Assembly: GCA_029582165.1 (NCBI GenBank)
Contig: CM055872.1
Coordinates: 28,256,243-28,320,242 of the forward strand
Direction: 5' to 3'
Source: Portulaca oleracea
Lineage: Eukaryota > Streptophyta > Magnoliopsida > Caryophyllales > Portulacaceae
Length of the DNA stretch: 64,000 bases
The stretch's first letter is position 1, and each line of letters begins with the position of its first letter. Below are positions 35,677-46,862 of the stretch, piece after piece. The notes beneath the pieces are model-generated. The model saw only the letters and a program-made list of their open reading frames with translations, ran no database searches and was not told the origin of the DNA. The position numbers and the translations under genes were made by a program.

Positions 35677-36834
35677 TGTAGACACCGGGATTTTGATGCA
35701 TAAAACCATATAAAAAGAAGAGCAGGAGAAATAAAAGAGGTTTGATAAATGCATGCATTTTACATGTATTTGTTCACCTAAAGTCACGTGCATAATCACA
35801 TATGATCCATCCTAGCTACATGCATATTTTTTTATATAAAAATGGAGCCATGCAAACCCTACAAACAAGAGCCAGATGTCGCGAGATCAAATCCTCACGA
35901 AAACACTCAAAAACACCTAAAAAGTTAGCTAAACACGTGCTCATTTCGTCGAGTGTGAATGGCAGCTTCCCTAGGTAGGTTGACTTCACACTCCACCGTC
36001 CATGAATGTAAGGACAAAGCTGATCCCTCCCCCCTGGCGTAGTGGCCGACCGGCCTACATACACCAATCACACGTGGTCAATTGACCACGTGTTGCCGTC
36101 CATCCTCATGCATCTCCCTTACTTCCTAGTGAAGTGTAGAGCTACGGAGACTACGAGGTGTATTTTGTATCTTTCTTTTATCTTGTATATTTCATTCTCG
36201 TTGCATGATTTAATGAAATGATTCTATAAAGTATTCATCCATTTCCCTTCCAAACTTTATTAAAAGCACATTCTTAAACTTTTAGTAGGCTCTTTCCTTT
36301 TGTGAGAGGCGAACTCTAAAAGTTTACTTTTCGAGTTCGTAGCCTTACCCTCAGATCCATTCTTGGGTTTTGCAGGCAGAGTCTTTCTTTCTTTTCTTTT
36401 GGTTTTGTCTTGGCTTTTCCCTTAAAAATTCGGGTGGCGACTCCTATTTCGATTTAAAATACATCGGAGATTGCATAAACTATGGTTAACATGGTTTTAC
36501 AATGTATGGATGCAACTTTAGGGTTTTCTTTCTTATATTTCTAAATAATACTTGCATAAATCATTCTCTTCCGAGCCTAACATTTAAATGAGAAAATTGG
36601 ATTAAATTTAGAAGAGTTGGGAACAAGTGGATGTTCACTCTTAAAAGTTCAAATGCATGACTCATAAAATGCATAAGTAAAGGGAAAGTGATTTTACAAA
36701 ATATTATTCATAAAATGTAAGGTTGAACTCCTTAAAGAGTTTTCAAAGGTCAAATCCCAGCACAAATCACCAAATCACACCCCAATCCAAACGTGGACGT
36801 TCGGAAGCCCGAACGGTGAGGAAAAATGTCCATA
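35677..36834 (+). mobile_element. 5' LTR of the central Tat element, with a large internal deletion
   Basis: Starts TGTAGACACCGGG and ends TGTCCATA; homologous to the 1685-bp LTR at 3510 but only 1158 bp long. The missing part corresponds to about 4012-4530 of the first LTR, and includes its TATA box and leader. The palindrome at 36071-36092 is perfect. The preceding five bases are CTAGG; the matching duplication would be beyond the window. Confidence 0.85.
36071..36092 (+). promoter_or_regulatory. Perfect G-box/W-box palindrome
   Basis: 22 bp, CACGTG at both ends and GTCAATTGAC between. It survives in this LTR although the downstream TATA box has been deleted. Confidence 0.65.
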
Positions 36835-37176
36835 GTATTTTTGGCGACTCCACTGGGGAGTTTTTCTTAAAGTGGGTAAAACTTGAAAAAAGTTTGTGTG
36901 CTTTAAATCTTTTGGAAGGAAAATGAATTTTTACTTTGTATTATTAAATCATTCTTTTTAGGCATAATGCATTGCATATACCGGGGCACTCCTTTGACAT
37001 GTAATATGTCGTAGGAGCACATAAATCGGCGGTATTAGGCTTTTTCTCTTTAAACCACAAAAAATAACCCATGGGATGTTTGACCGGCCATACTCAATTG
37101 GTGCACTTACACCGAGAGAGACTTGGTCACCACATCCATTCATGCATCACTCTACGAGGTCTCCACACGAGCCTTC
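36835..37176 (+). mobile_element. Primer-binding region and leader of the central Tat element
   Basis: Right after the LTR comes GTATTTTTGGCGACTCCACTG (36835-36855). TTGGCGACTCCACTGGGGA is the usual start of the internal region in Tat-like plant gypsy elements; I could not check the tRNA match. The leader is cut at 37176 by the next insertion and resumes at 41721. Confidence 0.65.
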
Positions 37177-37843
37177 TGTTGGAGTATTTCAAGAGTTAAG
37201 AGGCATAAAAGTATAAGTTATAAGCATAGGATTGATCGGGAGGTCGGAAATAAGCTTAATAAGGAAAAGGGGACCAACATGGATCGTGTCTGGTGTGACA
37301 CGACCCGTGTTACCATCCAGAGAGCACTGTTTTTGTGCATTGGGTCAACACGGACCGTGTTGGACCCCGTTGGGATTGATTTTTGAAATCCCTTAATTTA
37401 AGCCTTGGGATTAATCTCGTTTGATTATTAATAGGGATAATCTCTGACTGAGAAATCAGTCAAGCAATCCCGATTAATGACTCAAAGACATATCCCTTGG
37501 ATAATGCTTCCTATTATGTCAAGTTTGAATGGATTGTCTACTCCATGAATCACTATAAAAGGAGGATGAATTCTCAATTCATCCTCACCTCAACTCTTCA
37601 TCAAGTTTCTAGAGAGCTTCAACACACTCTTTGAGCTGTTGACTGCAGCAACATTCTTTGAGAGTCCATGAGAAATCTTGTTACTTTGCTTACAAGAAGT
37701 TAGGTTTTACCCTTGAGTTTTTTCACGGTCTAGTGAATAAGTCTTAAGGGGAGACGAGCTTGCCCTCGACTCCTAGCCACCCAAGTGATCCCCCATCTTC
37801 CATGCATGTGACCGTGTTTCTCCATTACATTGTTTTTCCGACA
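37177..37843 (+). mobile_element. Left LTR of the LARD-like element
   Basis: 667 bp, TGTTGGAGTATTT...CCGACA. Carries CAACACGGACCGTGTTG at 37346 and degenerate relatives at 37273 and 37293, about 190-280 bp upstream of the TATA box TATAAAA (37554-37560). Confidence 0.85.
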
Positions 37844-38573
37844 ATCTTAAGACCTATTGTCACCATGGTCATATGATTGCATTGCGTGAATAAGCTAAGC
37901 CATGACATGTTTTCTTATTTTTAAGATATGAATAATGTATTTTTGTTCATATGAGTACAGTAGAAATGTATATTTCTTGTTTGTCATGGTAGTAAAGTTC
38001 TCACGCATAATATTGTTTTGATAAGTTTAGCATAGCCTAATAAGAAATAATGACGGTTTATGTGATTATTATAAGTATATGGGCTATGGGTGTGTCATAA
38101 GTAACATAGACACAACTTTATTTATAAGTACAAACTTCTCATGTTCAAAGATCTTATTATTATCAAGATGTTTTTCTTGTTAAGTATTTACTTTGTAATG
38201 TTTCTTCGTGAGATAAAGTAAATGTTTATGAGAAGGTTCATACTTTGTATAGTTCGTATGCTATTATATGTGGCTTACATATTGAGGCATATGGTTAACA
38301 CTTATTAAGTGTATGATTATGTAAGATGTAAGGATAAACATAACTCAATGTATTCATGCGTTTAATTTGAATACATGTGTTTGGCTTTATCGCCATTTTA
38401 TGATATTATAAGTATTCATCATGTATAAATGTAAGTAGTATTTGTCTACTATAAGATAAGTTGCATAATGTATGCATGTTGGACTATGTGCATGATCATT
38501 TATTTTGAACGCATGATGTTTACTTAAGTTCATATGCTATAAAACCGGATGATCATTGCTTCATTTGTTAATA

Positions 38574-39130
38574 GGGTTTTTTGCATTTTGGACCCCGAAT
38601 TTTAGGGGTATTTATATTTTGAAACCCTTGGTTTTCAACTTTAACGTTTTGGACCCTAAAGTTTGTAGGCTGAAAAAACAGGACCCTAAAGTTTGTCAGG
38701 TGAAAAAAAAACTCGTTTCCCGTTTTTCTTTTTATTTCCATGTTTGAATTTCTCTCCCGATTGACATCAAACTTCAAGACTAAGGTTAAAACCGATATTA
38801 AAGTTATAATAAACCTCTTTTATTCATGTTGGAGTTACTTAAAACCATGTTCTCAGGGGTCTAAGTAGCCCCGACATGAATTAAAGAGGTGTATTATAGC
38901 TTCAATATTAGTTTTAACCATAGTCCTGAAGTTTGACGTCAATCGGGAGATAAATTCAAACATGGGAGGAAAATAAAGAATGAGACATGGGCCTTTTTCT
39001 TCAGCCAACAAACTTTAAGGTCCTTTTTTATTCAGCCTACAAACTTTAGGGTCTAAAAAGTTAACATTGAAAACCAAGGGTTCAAAATATAAATACCCCT
39101 AAAGTTCGGGGTCCAAAATGCAAAAAACCC
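38574..39130. mobile_element. Foldback Mutator-like element with 10-bp duplication
   Basis: 557 bp between TTTGTTAATA at 38564-38573 and 39131-39140. Ends GGGTTTTTTGCATTTTGGAC are perfect inverted repeats. Pairing continues nearly to the centre (blocks CTAAAGTTTGTAGGCTGAA, TTGACATCAAACTTC and others recur inverted), so the element is essentially one long hairpin. No coding capacity. The 9-10-bp duplication fits Mutator-like elements. Confidence 0.9.
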
Positions 39131-39624
39131 TTTGTTAATAGTCTATAGATTAAAAGTTTGCATGTTTGATATGTAGGATCCAATCAAGTTTTCTACAAAG
39201 GGAAATGCATATGGCTCTCATATACATTTGGTTGATCTATCCTTAAGTGGTTTATGGATTAATATTATGAGTAAGATTGGCATACATGATGAATGATTAT
39301 GATTGCCACGGTCTAATTGTTAAAAAGTGGATCTAATCATGTATAAGGAATCATGACCCTAATTGGAATGACGTTTGATCATATAAGTAAATGTCATATA
39401 ACTATAAGATAATCATTCAAGACCAATTGAGGTTCTTTCTCGCCTAGCCAATGTTTAAGATATGTAATAAGTTTCAGTACATATGGTATTCAAGTTTATG
39501 ATTTTCAAACTTTGTAGCAAATGGTTGAAAGTGTAATCTTTTAAATTACACATAAGATGGAATCTAATTTCCATGAAATTTAAGTGTTTCTTCAAGTTTA
39601 AGTTGGAAGATATTTCTTCCATGG

Positions 39625-39934
39625 AAAATCAAATACCATTTTGATTTATACAAAGGCTATAACTATGAAATTCAAAGTTATTTGGATATAGTTATTCAAA
39701 GAACATGAAAATCAAATGTTAATTTGATTTACAAGGTTCTAAGGCGATAAGTTTTAACTATGAAATCCAAAAGTTATTTGGATATAGTTATGCTAAGAAC
39801 ATGGAAAATCAAATGTTAATTTGATTTATAAGGTTGTTCTAAAGTATTAGTAGTGGCTATGTAATCCAAGGTACTTGGACAAAAGACATAGTGATAAGGA
39901 AAAGAATGCGAAAAATCAAAAGAAATTTTGATCT
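39625..39934. repeat. Four AT-rich hairpins in tandem
   Basis: AAAATCAAAT...TTTGATTT hairpins at 39625-39648, 39708-39731, 39805-39828 and 39911-39934. They are embedded in a 83-106-bp repeat that also contains TTTGGATATAGTTAT. Located in the noncoding core of the LARD-like element. Confidence 0.65.
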
Positions 39935-41055
39935 TGTAAGCATTTCTTTCAAGATAACTATACAAGTTGTCCAACATCTTTGACAAGGTTATAGTAATGT
40001 TTTCATAAGCATTACGAGGATTATCCATGTTATTTGGATAATGTTAAAATCAAGGTTTGAGTTCATGGAATTTTGGCATTACAAAAGAATATATAGTTCA
40101 AAGGTTTGTCACCTACTAAAGCATTCGGTTTGTAAGTTCAAATATGAACTCAATATTTTAAAGTTTACCAAAACTTATAATGCGATGGTTTAGTCATACT
40201 ATGACAAGTGGTAAAGTATTTCTTACTTAATCCTATAGTGTGATGGTGTAATCACAACTATGATGAAGAAAAGAAATGTTAAGTTTAAGATATGATCATG
40301 ATAAGTAAGAACATGGAAAGATATGTATGTATCTATTGATCTTAAGCAATAGAGGGCACTCAAAAGTATCATGATCAAATTCTTGCAAGGTCACAAGAGT
40401 ATCTAGTGATCCTTGATAAGGGGATGGGAGTAAAGCCCACTTATAAATTGTCATCAACGAAGCTCCAACTCATGCTTGACACTTTTGGTTAAGCCTGAGT
40501 TCAATGGTCGACGACGTTGAATGACAATGGGAGCATCAAAATATTCAAGGTAAATCATCCCAAAGATAAGATGATGCTCAAGAACCATAATTTTCAAGAG
40601 GTTTGAGTCTATGACTCATTAACAGACTTTGAATCGATGAGATGGGGAGCTCTATTACAGGGCGTAAAAGTCTGCCTATGCGAGAACATGAAGTGGGCCG
40701 CTTCGGATAGCCTAGGGCTGGACTTGATGGTTCTCGCGGAGGGTATAGGACACATGGCCGGTTTGAAACCGTGTCTTTATTTTAAGAAAGGTTTTGGGTT
40801 GTGTGTGTGTTATGTACCCAATTAGTCAAATAAGGATGTAAAGTTCAAAGCTTGTCTACTTATGCATCTAGACTAATTGAATTTACATACACTAAGTGAA
40901 AGTTCAAGTCGTGAGACACTTTCATGACGCATAACAACTCCTTGATTTCTCGGGTGTTTAAGTTCTCTAGAAGGTGTCATGTATGGCGGGGGTATTTTTA
41001 CCCAAGTAAAGGATCCCGGGCTATTTCAAGTGGAACTCTTGAAATGGCGGGGGAT

Positions 41056-41720
41056 TGTTGGAGTATTTCAAGAGTCAAGAGGCATAAAAGTATAAGTTTA
41101 TAAGAATAGAATTGTCCGAGAGGTCGGAAATAAGCTTAATAAGGAAAAGGGGACCAACATGGATCGTGTCTGGTGTGACACGACTCGTGTTAGCATCCAG
41201 AGAGCACTGATTTTGTGCATTGGGTCAACACGGACCGTGTTGGACCCAGTCGAGATTGATTGTTGAAATCCCTTAATTTAAGCCTTGGGATTAATCTCGT
41301 TTGATTATTAATAGGGATAATCTTTGACTGAGAAATCAGTCAAGCAATCCCGATTAATGACTCAAAGACATATCCCTTGGATAATGCTTCCTATTATGTC
41401 AAGTTTGAATGGATTGTCTACTCCATGAATCACTATAAAAGGAGGATGAATTCTCAATTCATCCTCACCTCAACTCTTCATCAAGTTTCTAGAGAGCTTC
41501 AACACACTCTTTGAGCTGTTGACTGCAGCAACATTCTTTGAGAGTCCATGAGAAATCTTGTTACTTTGCTTACAAGAAGTTAGGTTTTACCGTTGAGTCT
41601 TTTCACGGTCTAGTGAATAAGTCTTAAGGGGAGACGGACTTGCCCTCGACTCTTAGCCACCCAAGTGATCCCCCATCTTCCATGTGACCGTGTATCTCCA
41701 TCTCATTGTTTTTTCCAACA
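41056..41720 (+). mobile_element. Right LTR of the LARD-like element
   Basis: 665 bp, differs from the left copy at few positions. The palindrome is at 41226-41242 and the TATA box at 41434-41440. Confidence 0.85.
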
Positions 41721-42879
41721 CCTCCAAGAGCAACACCCCACACATTCAAGTTGCCTTTACAACATGAATGCACCGGGGCGAGTACATGAGCCGCTAAGCC
41801 TTATCCAGCTAATAAACCATTTTGTACATAGAGCCTTGGTTTAGGATACCCCTTGTTCATATGTATGCTATGTGCTATGTGTTTAAATTCGTTGTAAAAG
41901 AGTCGACCCAAGTTTAGGGATGTTGTTCTAGTCCATATAGCAATCATTGGGCTGAGAAGAGTCATGTTTACCAACTAAGAAGTTCAACCTTAAAAATTAT
42001 GGTTAACCCAGTGGTTGGGCCCATTTATCCATAAAGGTTGATCTTCTTGGTTCATAAAGTAAACTCAACTCGCCTTTGATGATTCTACATGGCCCTTTAC
42101 AACATTTTCTCGACAAAGGTCCAATAAACCTGCTTAAAAGTCCAACAAAAGAAAATGGGTAAAGTCTTAGACTGTGTAATAATCACCAGGTTTGAGTAAA
42201 TTAGTTTATTGAGTTAATTTTTAATCCATCACATTCATGGCCGACCCATGGTTAGGCCCAACTATGTTGGATTTATTAATTAAATCCGTAAATTAATTAT
42301 AACTCACCCGTCGTTGGTTTTATCCAGTCCTTTACGATATCCATTTTCCCAAACAAATAGATTTATAATGAAAATAAAATAGAAAGGCGTCAGGCAGTCA
42401 GTCTTGTTGATCATCATTCTAGTCCGTATAATAATCAGTACAGTTTGAGTTAGCCCAAGTATGGTGTTCAAGCTATGGATTCTCCTTAAAACGGTTAGCC
42501 TGTGGATGGGGCTTATCCGAATTGAGAAACACCGACTTGAACTCCTTTACTCAATCTCAACTCGCTGTGTTCGGTTTTATTCGACCCTTTATGATGATCA
42601 ATGGTCTTTAGGGTCATGTAGAGTTAGGGTCATGCAAACCCGTGTCCCGGGTGAGTCACCTTGTCAGCAGCATGTAGATTGTGCATATTAGGAAGTCCCA
42701 TGTAGATTGTGCATATTAGGAAGTCCCATGTGAGTTACCTTGTCTAGTCAGCATGTAGATTTTTCTGAGTTGTGTGTAGTTTTGCTGTAGGAGACCCGAG
42801 TCTAGCTTGGATCCCCGGCCCAACAGGTCACTTGATCCGTAACCCGGTCTTCGTTCCGTCAGCACCCAGGTCCAAAACC
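41721..42879 (+). mobile_element. Leader of the central Tat element (continued)
   Basis: Noncoding between the LARD insertion and gag. A 36-bp direct duplication (AGCATGTAGATT...GGAAGTCCCATGT) is at about 42669-42740. Several short frames exist but none resembles a known protein. Confidence 0.5.
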
Positions 42880-44554
42880 TCACGTCGTCTGCAATTCAAC
42901 ACGTCTGTCGAAGAGAACCACGAGGGAAACAAAGGCCAAGAGGCCTTAGTCAAAATTCTTGAAGAAAAGTTCAAGTAAGTTGAGGGTTAAATCACTTTTG
43001 CTGCCTTACAGCAAGAGAAGAAAACCGATGAGCACATCGCTCGGCAGCGAGAACTTATCCAAAGGCAAGATACTCGCATAGAGCAACAGCAGGAAACTCT
43101 GAGTGGTGTTTTGGAGGCTATGCAGCGTATCAGCATGCGAATGGGAATGGCAGACAATGATGAGATGGAAAGTCTTCCTAACCCTACAAGTGACAAAGGC
43201 AAAGGGAAGATAGGCGAAACTTACAATGCTGGAGTGATCATAGGAGTTTCTGATGACCTAACACCAAGGCCGCTACCGTCGGTGACAGTTCCTCAAACTG
43301 TCCGATCAAGGCTGAGTTACGTGATGACCCTGTCATCCAAGACATAAAAGCTCAACTGAACGTGTTCAAGGATGTTGTGAGTCAGATGCCAACCTTCACC
43401 AATTAGTTCGTCGAGTTTGAGCCACCTGCTGACATTAATGCTAATATAATGGGAAAGATGGACATTTTGCTGAAGAAGTTCTACCCATCCGAGAATCCAA
43501 CCCATCACGTGTGGGAGTTCAACCGGGTGATGCCACTTCGAGGTGTCACTACTAAGCATTACAAGCAAATCTTCCCATCATCACTGAATTATGAAGCATT
43601 GAACTGGTATTACACTCTTCCTCTGGAGGTACGAGGAGATTTGAATGCTTTGCGTAGGGCATTTATGAAGCATTACAGTAAGATCCACAAAGATAAGGTG
43701 ACCCTGACAGACATCATGGCCATCCGACAAGGAGAAAATGAGTCGTTCACGGCCTACTATGAGAGGTGGCATGCTAAGTTATCTCAGGTGACTAGCATCA
43801 TTCCCACAGAAATGCAGTTGGACACATTTGTCCATGGTTTAAAACCAAGTCTGGCACAACAATTAGACTTTCATGTGGTTGAGAGTTTTGAGTACTTGAA
43901 GAAGTTATGTCCTAAGCTGGAGGCACGCAAGGAAAGGACCGCTGCATCCCAGAATTGGAAGGGCAACAGCGTGGGAAGAAGCACCACCAATGCTCCTAAG
44001 GTGTCCGAGACAAGCTTTGTACAAAATGTGAATCATGGTCCGCCTCCGAAGACGACTTACTTCCAATACGATTCATATACCCCACTTGACATGACTTATG
44101 CGAGGCATTGGACTGATTGCTAAAATCAAACAAGATCCAGTTGCCAGTACCTAGACCTGAACCTGGGACTAAGGGACCAGGATGGAACTACAATGGTTGC
44201 TGCAAGTACCACCGGACCAGAGGTCATGACACTGAGCGATGCTGGACGCTTAAGAATCAGATTGAGAAGATGATCTGTTCTGGGGCACTACTGATGCCTA
44301 AAGCTGCAAATAGACCCAATAACAAAAGCAATCCTCTCCCAAATCATTCCATCTTTGTGGGAGAGGGCACTTTTGATCCGTCCGAATGTATCACCGATGA
44401 AGGAGCACCAACACTCCTTCCTGAAGATTTGACAGCCTTTACTGTCAACGGTATTTGGGTTAGTGATGAAGAAGATGTGTATGAAGAAGGTCCTGATGAT
44501 GATTTCTGGTCTGATAAGGAAGAAGAGATTCCACCTAGTGCTGCATTCTTATAA
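42880..44554 (+). pseudogene. gag of the central Tat gypsy element
   Basis: Structural protein that packages element RNA. An N-terminal helical, glutamine-rich part (HIARQRELIQRQDTRIEQQQE, about 43030-43100) is followed by the retrotransposon gag core from 43449: VWEFNRVMPLRGVTTKHY, LNWYYTLPLEVR, FMKHYSKIH, IRQGENESFTAYYERWH and LAQQLDFHVVESFEYL. A zinc-knuckle-like block CCKYHRTRGHDTERCWTLK is at about 44200-44255 in another frame, and an acidic tail ends at 44554. Stops at 42976, 43345 and 44121 plus frameshifts break the frame. The gag type fits Tat/Ogre elements. Confidence 0.8.
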
Positions 44555-45079
44555 TTAGGTCGGGGTGGCACAATCAGGCAAGGGCTGAACCTGTGGCTCC
44601 TCCATCAAATCCAAGTCCTACGAGAACAGAAGTGCTTGCCACTCCTAAAGATCCAACAACCCTTACCATAAACGGCATACGGGCCAGCGATGACGAAGAC
44701 AACTATCATCATAGAGGAGTGACTCAGCAACGCATGTTGGAAGAATAGAACAACAACGAGAGGCTATGGACAACATGTTGGAAGAATTTTGCCGTTTAAA
44801 GAAAGATTCCGACCCACAAGTCTTGAGGAAAAAGGGGTGGACTGGTTGGTTGCTGTGTTGTCCAACTCTGAATTTGACCCAAGCGCCATGATCTCTGCTG
44901 ACGGAGGCTGCCACAAAGTGTCCTAGGTTGATGCTATTAACAATAAATGTACCATAGCATTAGGAGAACCTTGTAAGGTCCAGTCTAAGTCGAGTACTAG
45001 TGAGTCCGTAATCGAGTCTGAGTCTGCTGGGATTAGCCCCAAGTCTAATAAGTTTGTATCCGTTTCTGTATTCAATGAA
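44555..45079 (+). pseudogene. Degraded region between gag and reverse transcriptase
   Basis: The aspartic protease expected here could not be found. Short matches in style (TLTINGIRASDDEDN repeats a motif of the gag tail) suggest duplication and loss. Several stops are present in all frames. Confidence 0.4.
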
Positions 45080-45997
45080 GTGAACGTTTCTGAGTATATA
45101 TGTTCTTCTTCTCTTCTCCCTAATTGCTGTGCTAATAACTATGAATTTGATGCTGAACCTTTAAAAGACTTTAATGAATTAACGCAAGCCATGCATGACC
45201 ACGAGAATCACATGGCACCTGTCGAAGAAACCATCCCCATCAATGTGGGGAAGCCTGAAACTCTCCGAGAATTGAAAATTGGCAAATCATTAACCCTGAA
45301 GGAGCAACAGGAGTTCGCCTCACTTCTAAGGGAGTTTGTAGACGTCTTCGCTTGGTCTTACGAAGACATGCCCGGAATCGACATGGAGATCGCTGAACAT
45401 GCCATTCCGCTTTACCCGGATGCTAAGCCAGTACAGCAACGACCTCGCAGAATTAAGAATGAGTGGTCGGACAAAATTCATGGTGAGATTAAGAAGCAAT
45501 TGGAAGCTAAGTTCATCAAGGCAGTAGAATTCCCGGAGTGGGTGGCTAACATTGTGCCTGTGCCGAAGAAAGACGGAAAGGTTCAAATGTGTGTTGATTT
45601 TCGAGATATGAACAAAGCTAGCCCAATGGATTGGTTTCCTTTGCCACATATTGACGTTTTGGTTGATCACACCTGTGGACATGAGCTGTTGTCATTCATG
45701 GATGGGTATGCTGGTTACAACCAGATCAAAATGGCTTAAGAAGATATGGAGAAAACATAATTCATCACTCCGTAGGGAACTTTCTGTTACACCGTCATGC
45801 CTTTCAGACTGAAGAACGCTGGTGCTACTTACCAACGTACCGGCACTACCCTGCTGCATGACATGATCCACGTAGAAGTTGAGGTATATGTAGACGACAT
45901 GATTGTCAAGTCGAAGAAGCGTGAGGAGTACATTCCAAACTTACGAAGTTCTTTCTTAGGCTCCGCAAGTACAACATGAGATTGACCCTGTTAGGTT
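45080..45997 (+). pseudogene. Reverse transcriptase, upstream part, of the central Tat element
   Basis: Contains FVDVFAWSYEDMPGID, HAIPLYPDAKPVQQRPRR, FIKAVEFPEWVANIVPVPKKDGKVQMCVDFRDMN and SFMDGYAGYNQIKMA, the last ended by TAA at 45737. A second frame adds MPFRLKNAGATYQR and the catalytic YVDDMI (about 45887-45905). The order is that of gypsy reverse transcriptase. It stops at 45997, where the copia insertion begins. About 30-40 codons expected between LRKYNMRL and the part resuming at 54704 are missing as well. Confidence 0.85.
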
Positions 45998-46002
45998 GAT
46001 CC

Positions 46003-46850
46003 TGTTAGGTTTTAGGTTACCTATTTCCTAACCAGATACAGATTAATTGGCGGAATATTCATAACGATTATAAAACAATTAATCACAACAATTGCAGAGG
46101 CTTTAGTAATTATACCTGATCGCTAATCCGGCTGATGAAGAGGTTGACCTTTGAGATTCCAACGCTGAAATCCTCTACTGAAAGTCCACGCAACACTCCG
46201 GGAACTCGACTGCTAGATCGACCTGATCGAGACAGATCTCAATCTAAGATGTATGTATTTGGTATATGTGAATGTTTCGGGAAACTGAGAATGTTTCCTG
46301 AAACAAGAACTGCAAACTAAAAGAGAGAGAAACTCAGGAAATCACCCTGGTATCTCTCTAAGAGTATCAGACAGTTGGTGTTGAATAATCTCTCACAGAG
46401 ACCCCTTTATATAGTGTTTAGAAAACCTAGGGAGAGGGTTCAAAACCCTAAAGGGTCGACTTAACGCAACGGCGCACTTCTCAGGCCCAACACGGTCCGT
46501 GTTGGACACCAGAAGGTCCATTAACTCGGCCCATGGACACCACGGACCGTGGTGTCACAACACGGACCATGTTGGGTCAACACGGTCCGTGTTGAACCCA
46601 GTGCGGTCCGTGTTGGGCTGATTTCTCATAGAAATCAGTTCCCAACATTTCTAAACATAATACAATATTACTTAGGTTACATACATTGTTCCAGGGCACT
46701 GACTTGTGTGACCCAGTATGACCAAATAATATAGTTGTAATTAAACATATTTAATTACGAATTATAGAGGTCTCTAGCAAGATATATAATTACTATATTA
46801 CTTTGGTTTAATCTCCGTGTATATCGAACATTGTCGGGACATTCCCAACA
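46003..46850 (-). mobile_element. 3' LTR of the copia element
   Basis: 848 bp. Minus-strand TATA box at 46406-46413 (TTTATATA on plus). Upstream of it are palindromes: CCAACACGGTCCGTGTTGG at 46487-46505, ACACCACGGACCGTGGTGT at 46537-46555, and a pair at 46558 and 46578, 20 bp apart. Confidence 0.9.
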
Positions 46851-46862
46851 ATCTCCCACTTG

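Larger units (their letters stand above)
37177..41720 (+). mobile_element. Non-autonomous LTR retrotransposon (LARD-like)
   Basis: LTRs at 37177-37843 and 41056-41720 are nearly identical and bracket 3.2 kb without any retroviral coding domain. A purine-rich tract (GAAATGGCGGGGGAT, 41041-41055) precedes the right LTR, giving + orientation. Flanking CCTTC (37172-37176) and CCTCC (41721-41725) look like a 5-bp duplication with one change. No standard primer site was recognised after the left LTR. It must have moved with enzymes from another element. It interrupts the leader of the Tat element and itself contains a foldback element (38574-39130). Confidence 0.85.

Noticed and set aside
43317..43568. 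Minus-strand frames opposite gag
   Set aside because: Shadows of the gag frame; likewise 45326-45682 opposite reverse transcriptase and 56215-56752 opposite integrase.
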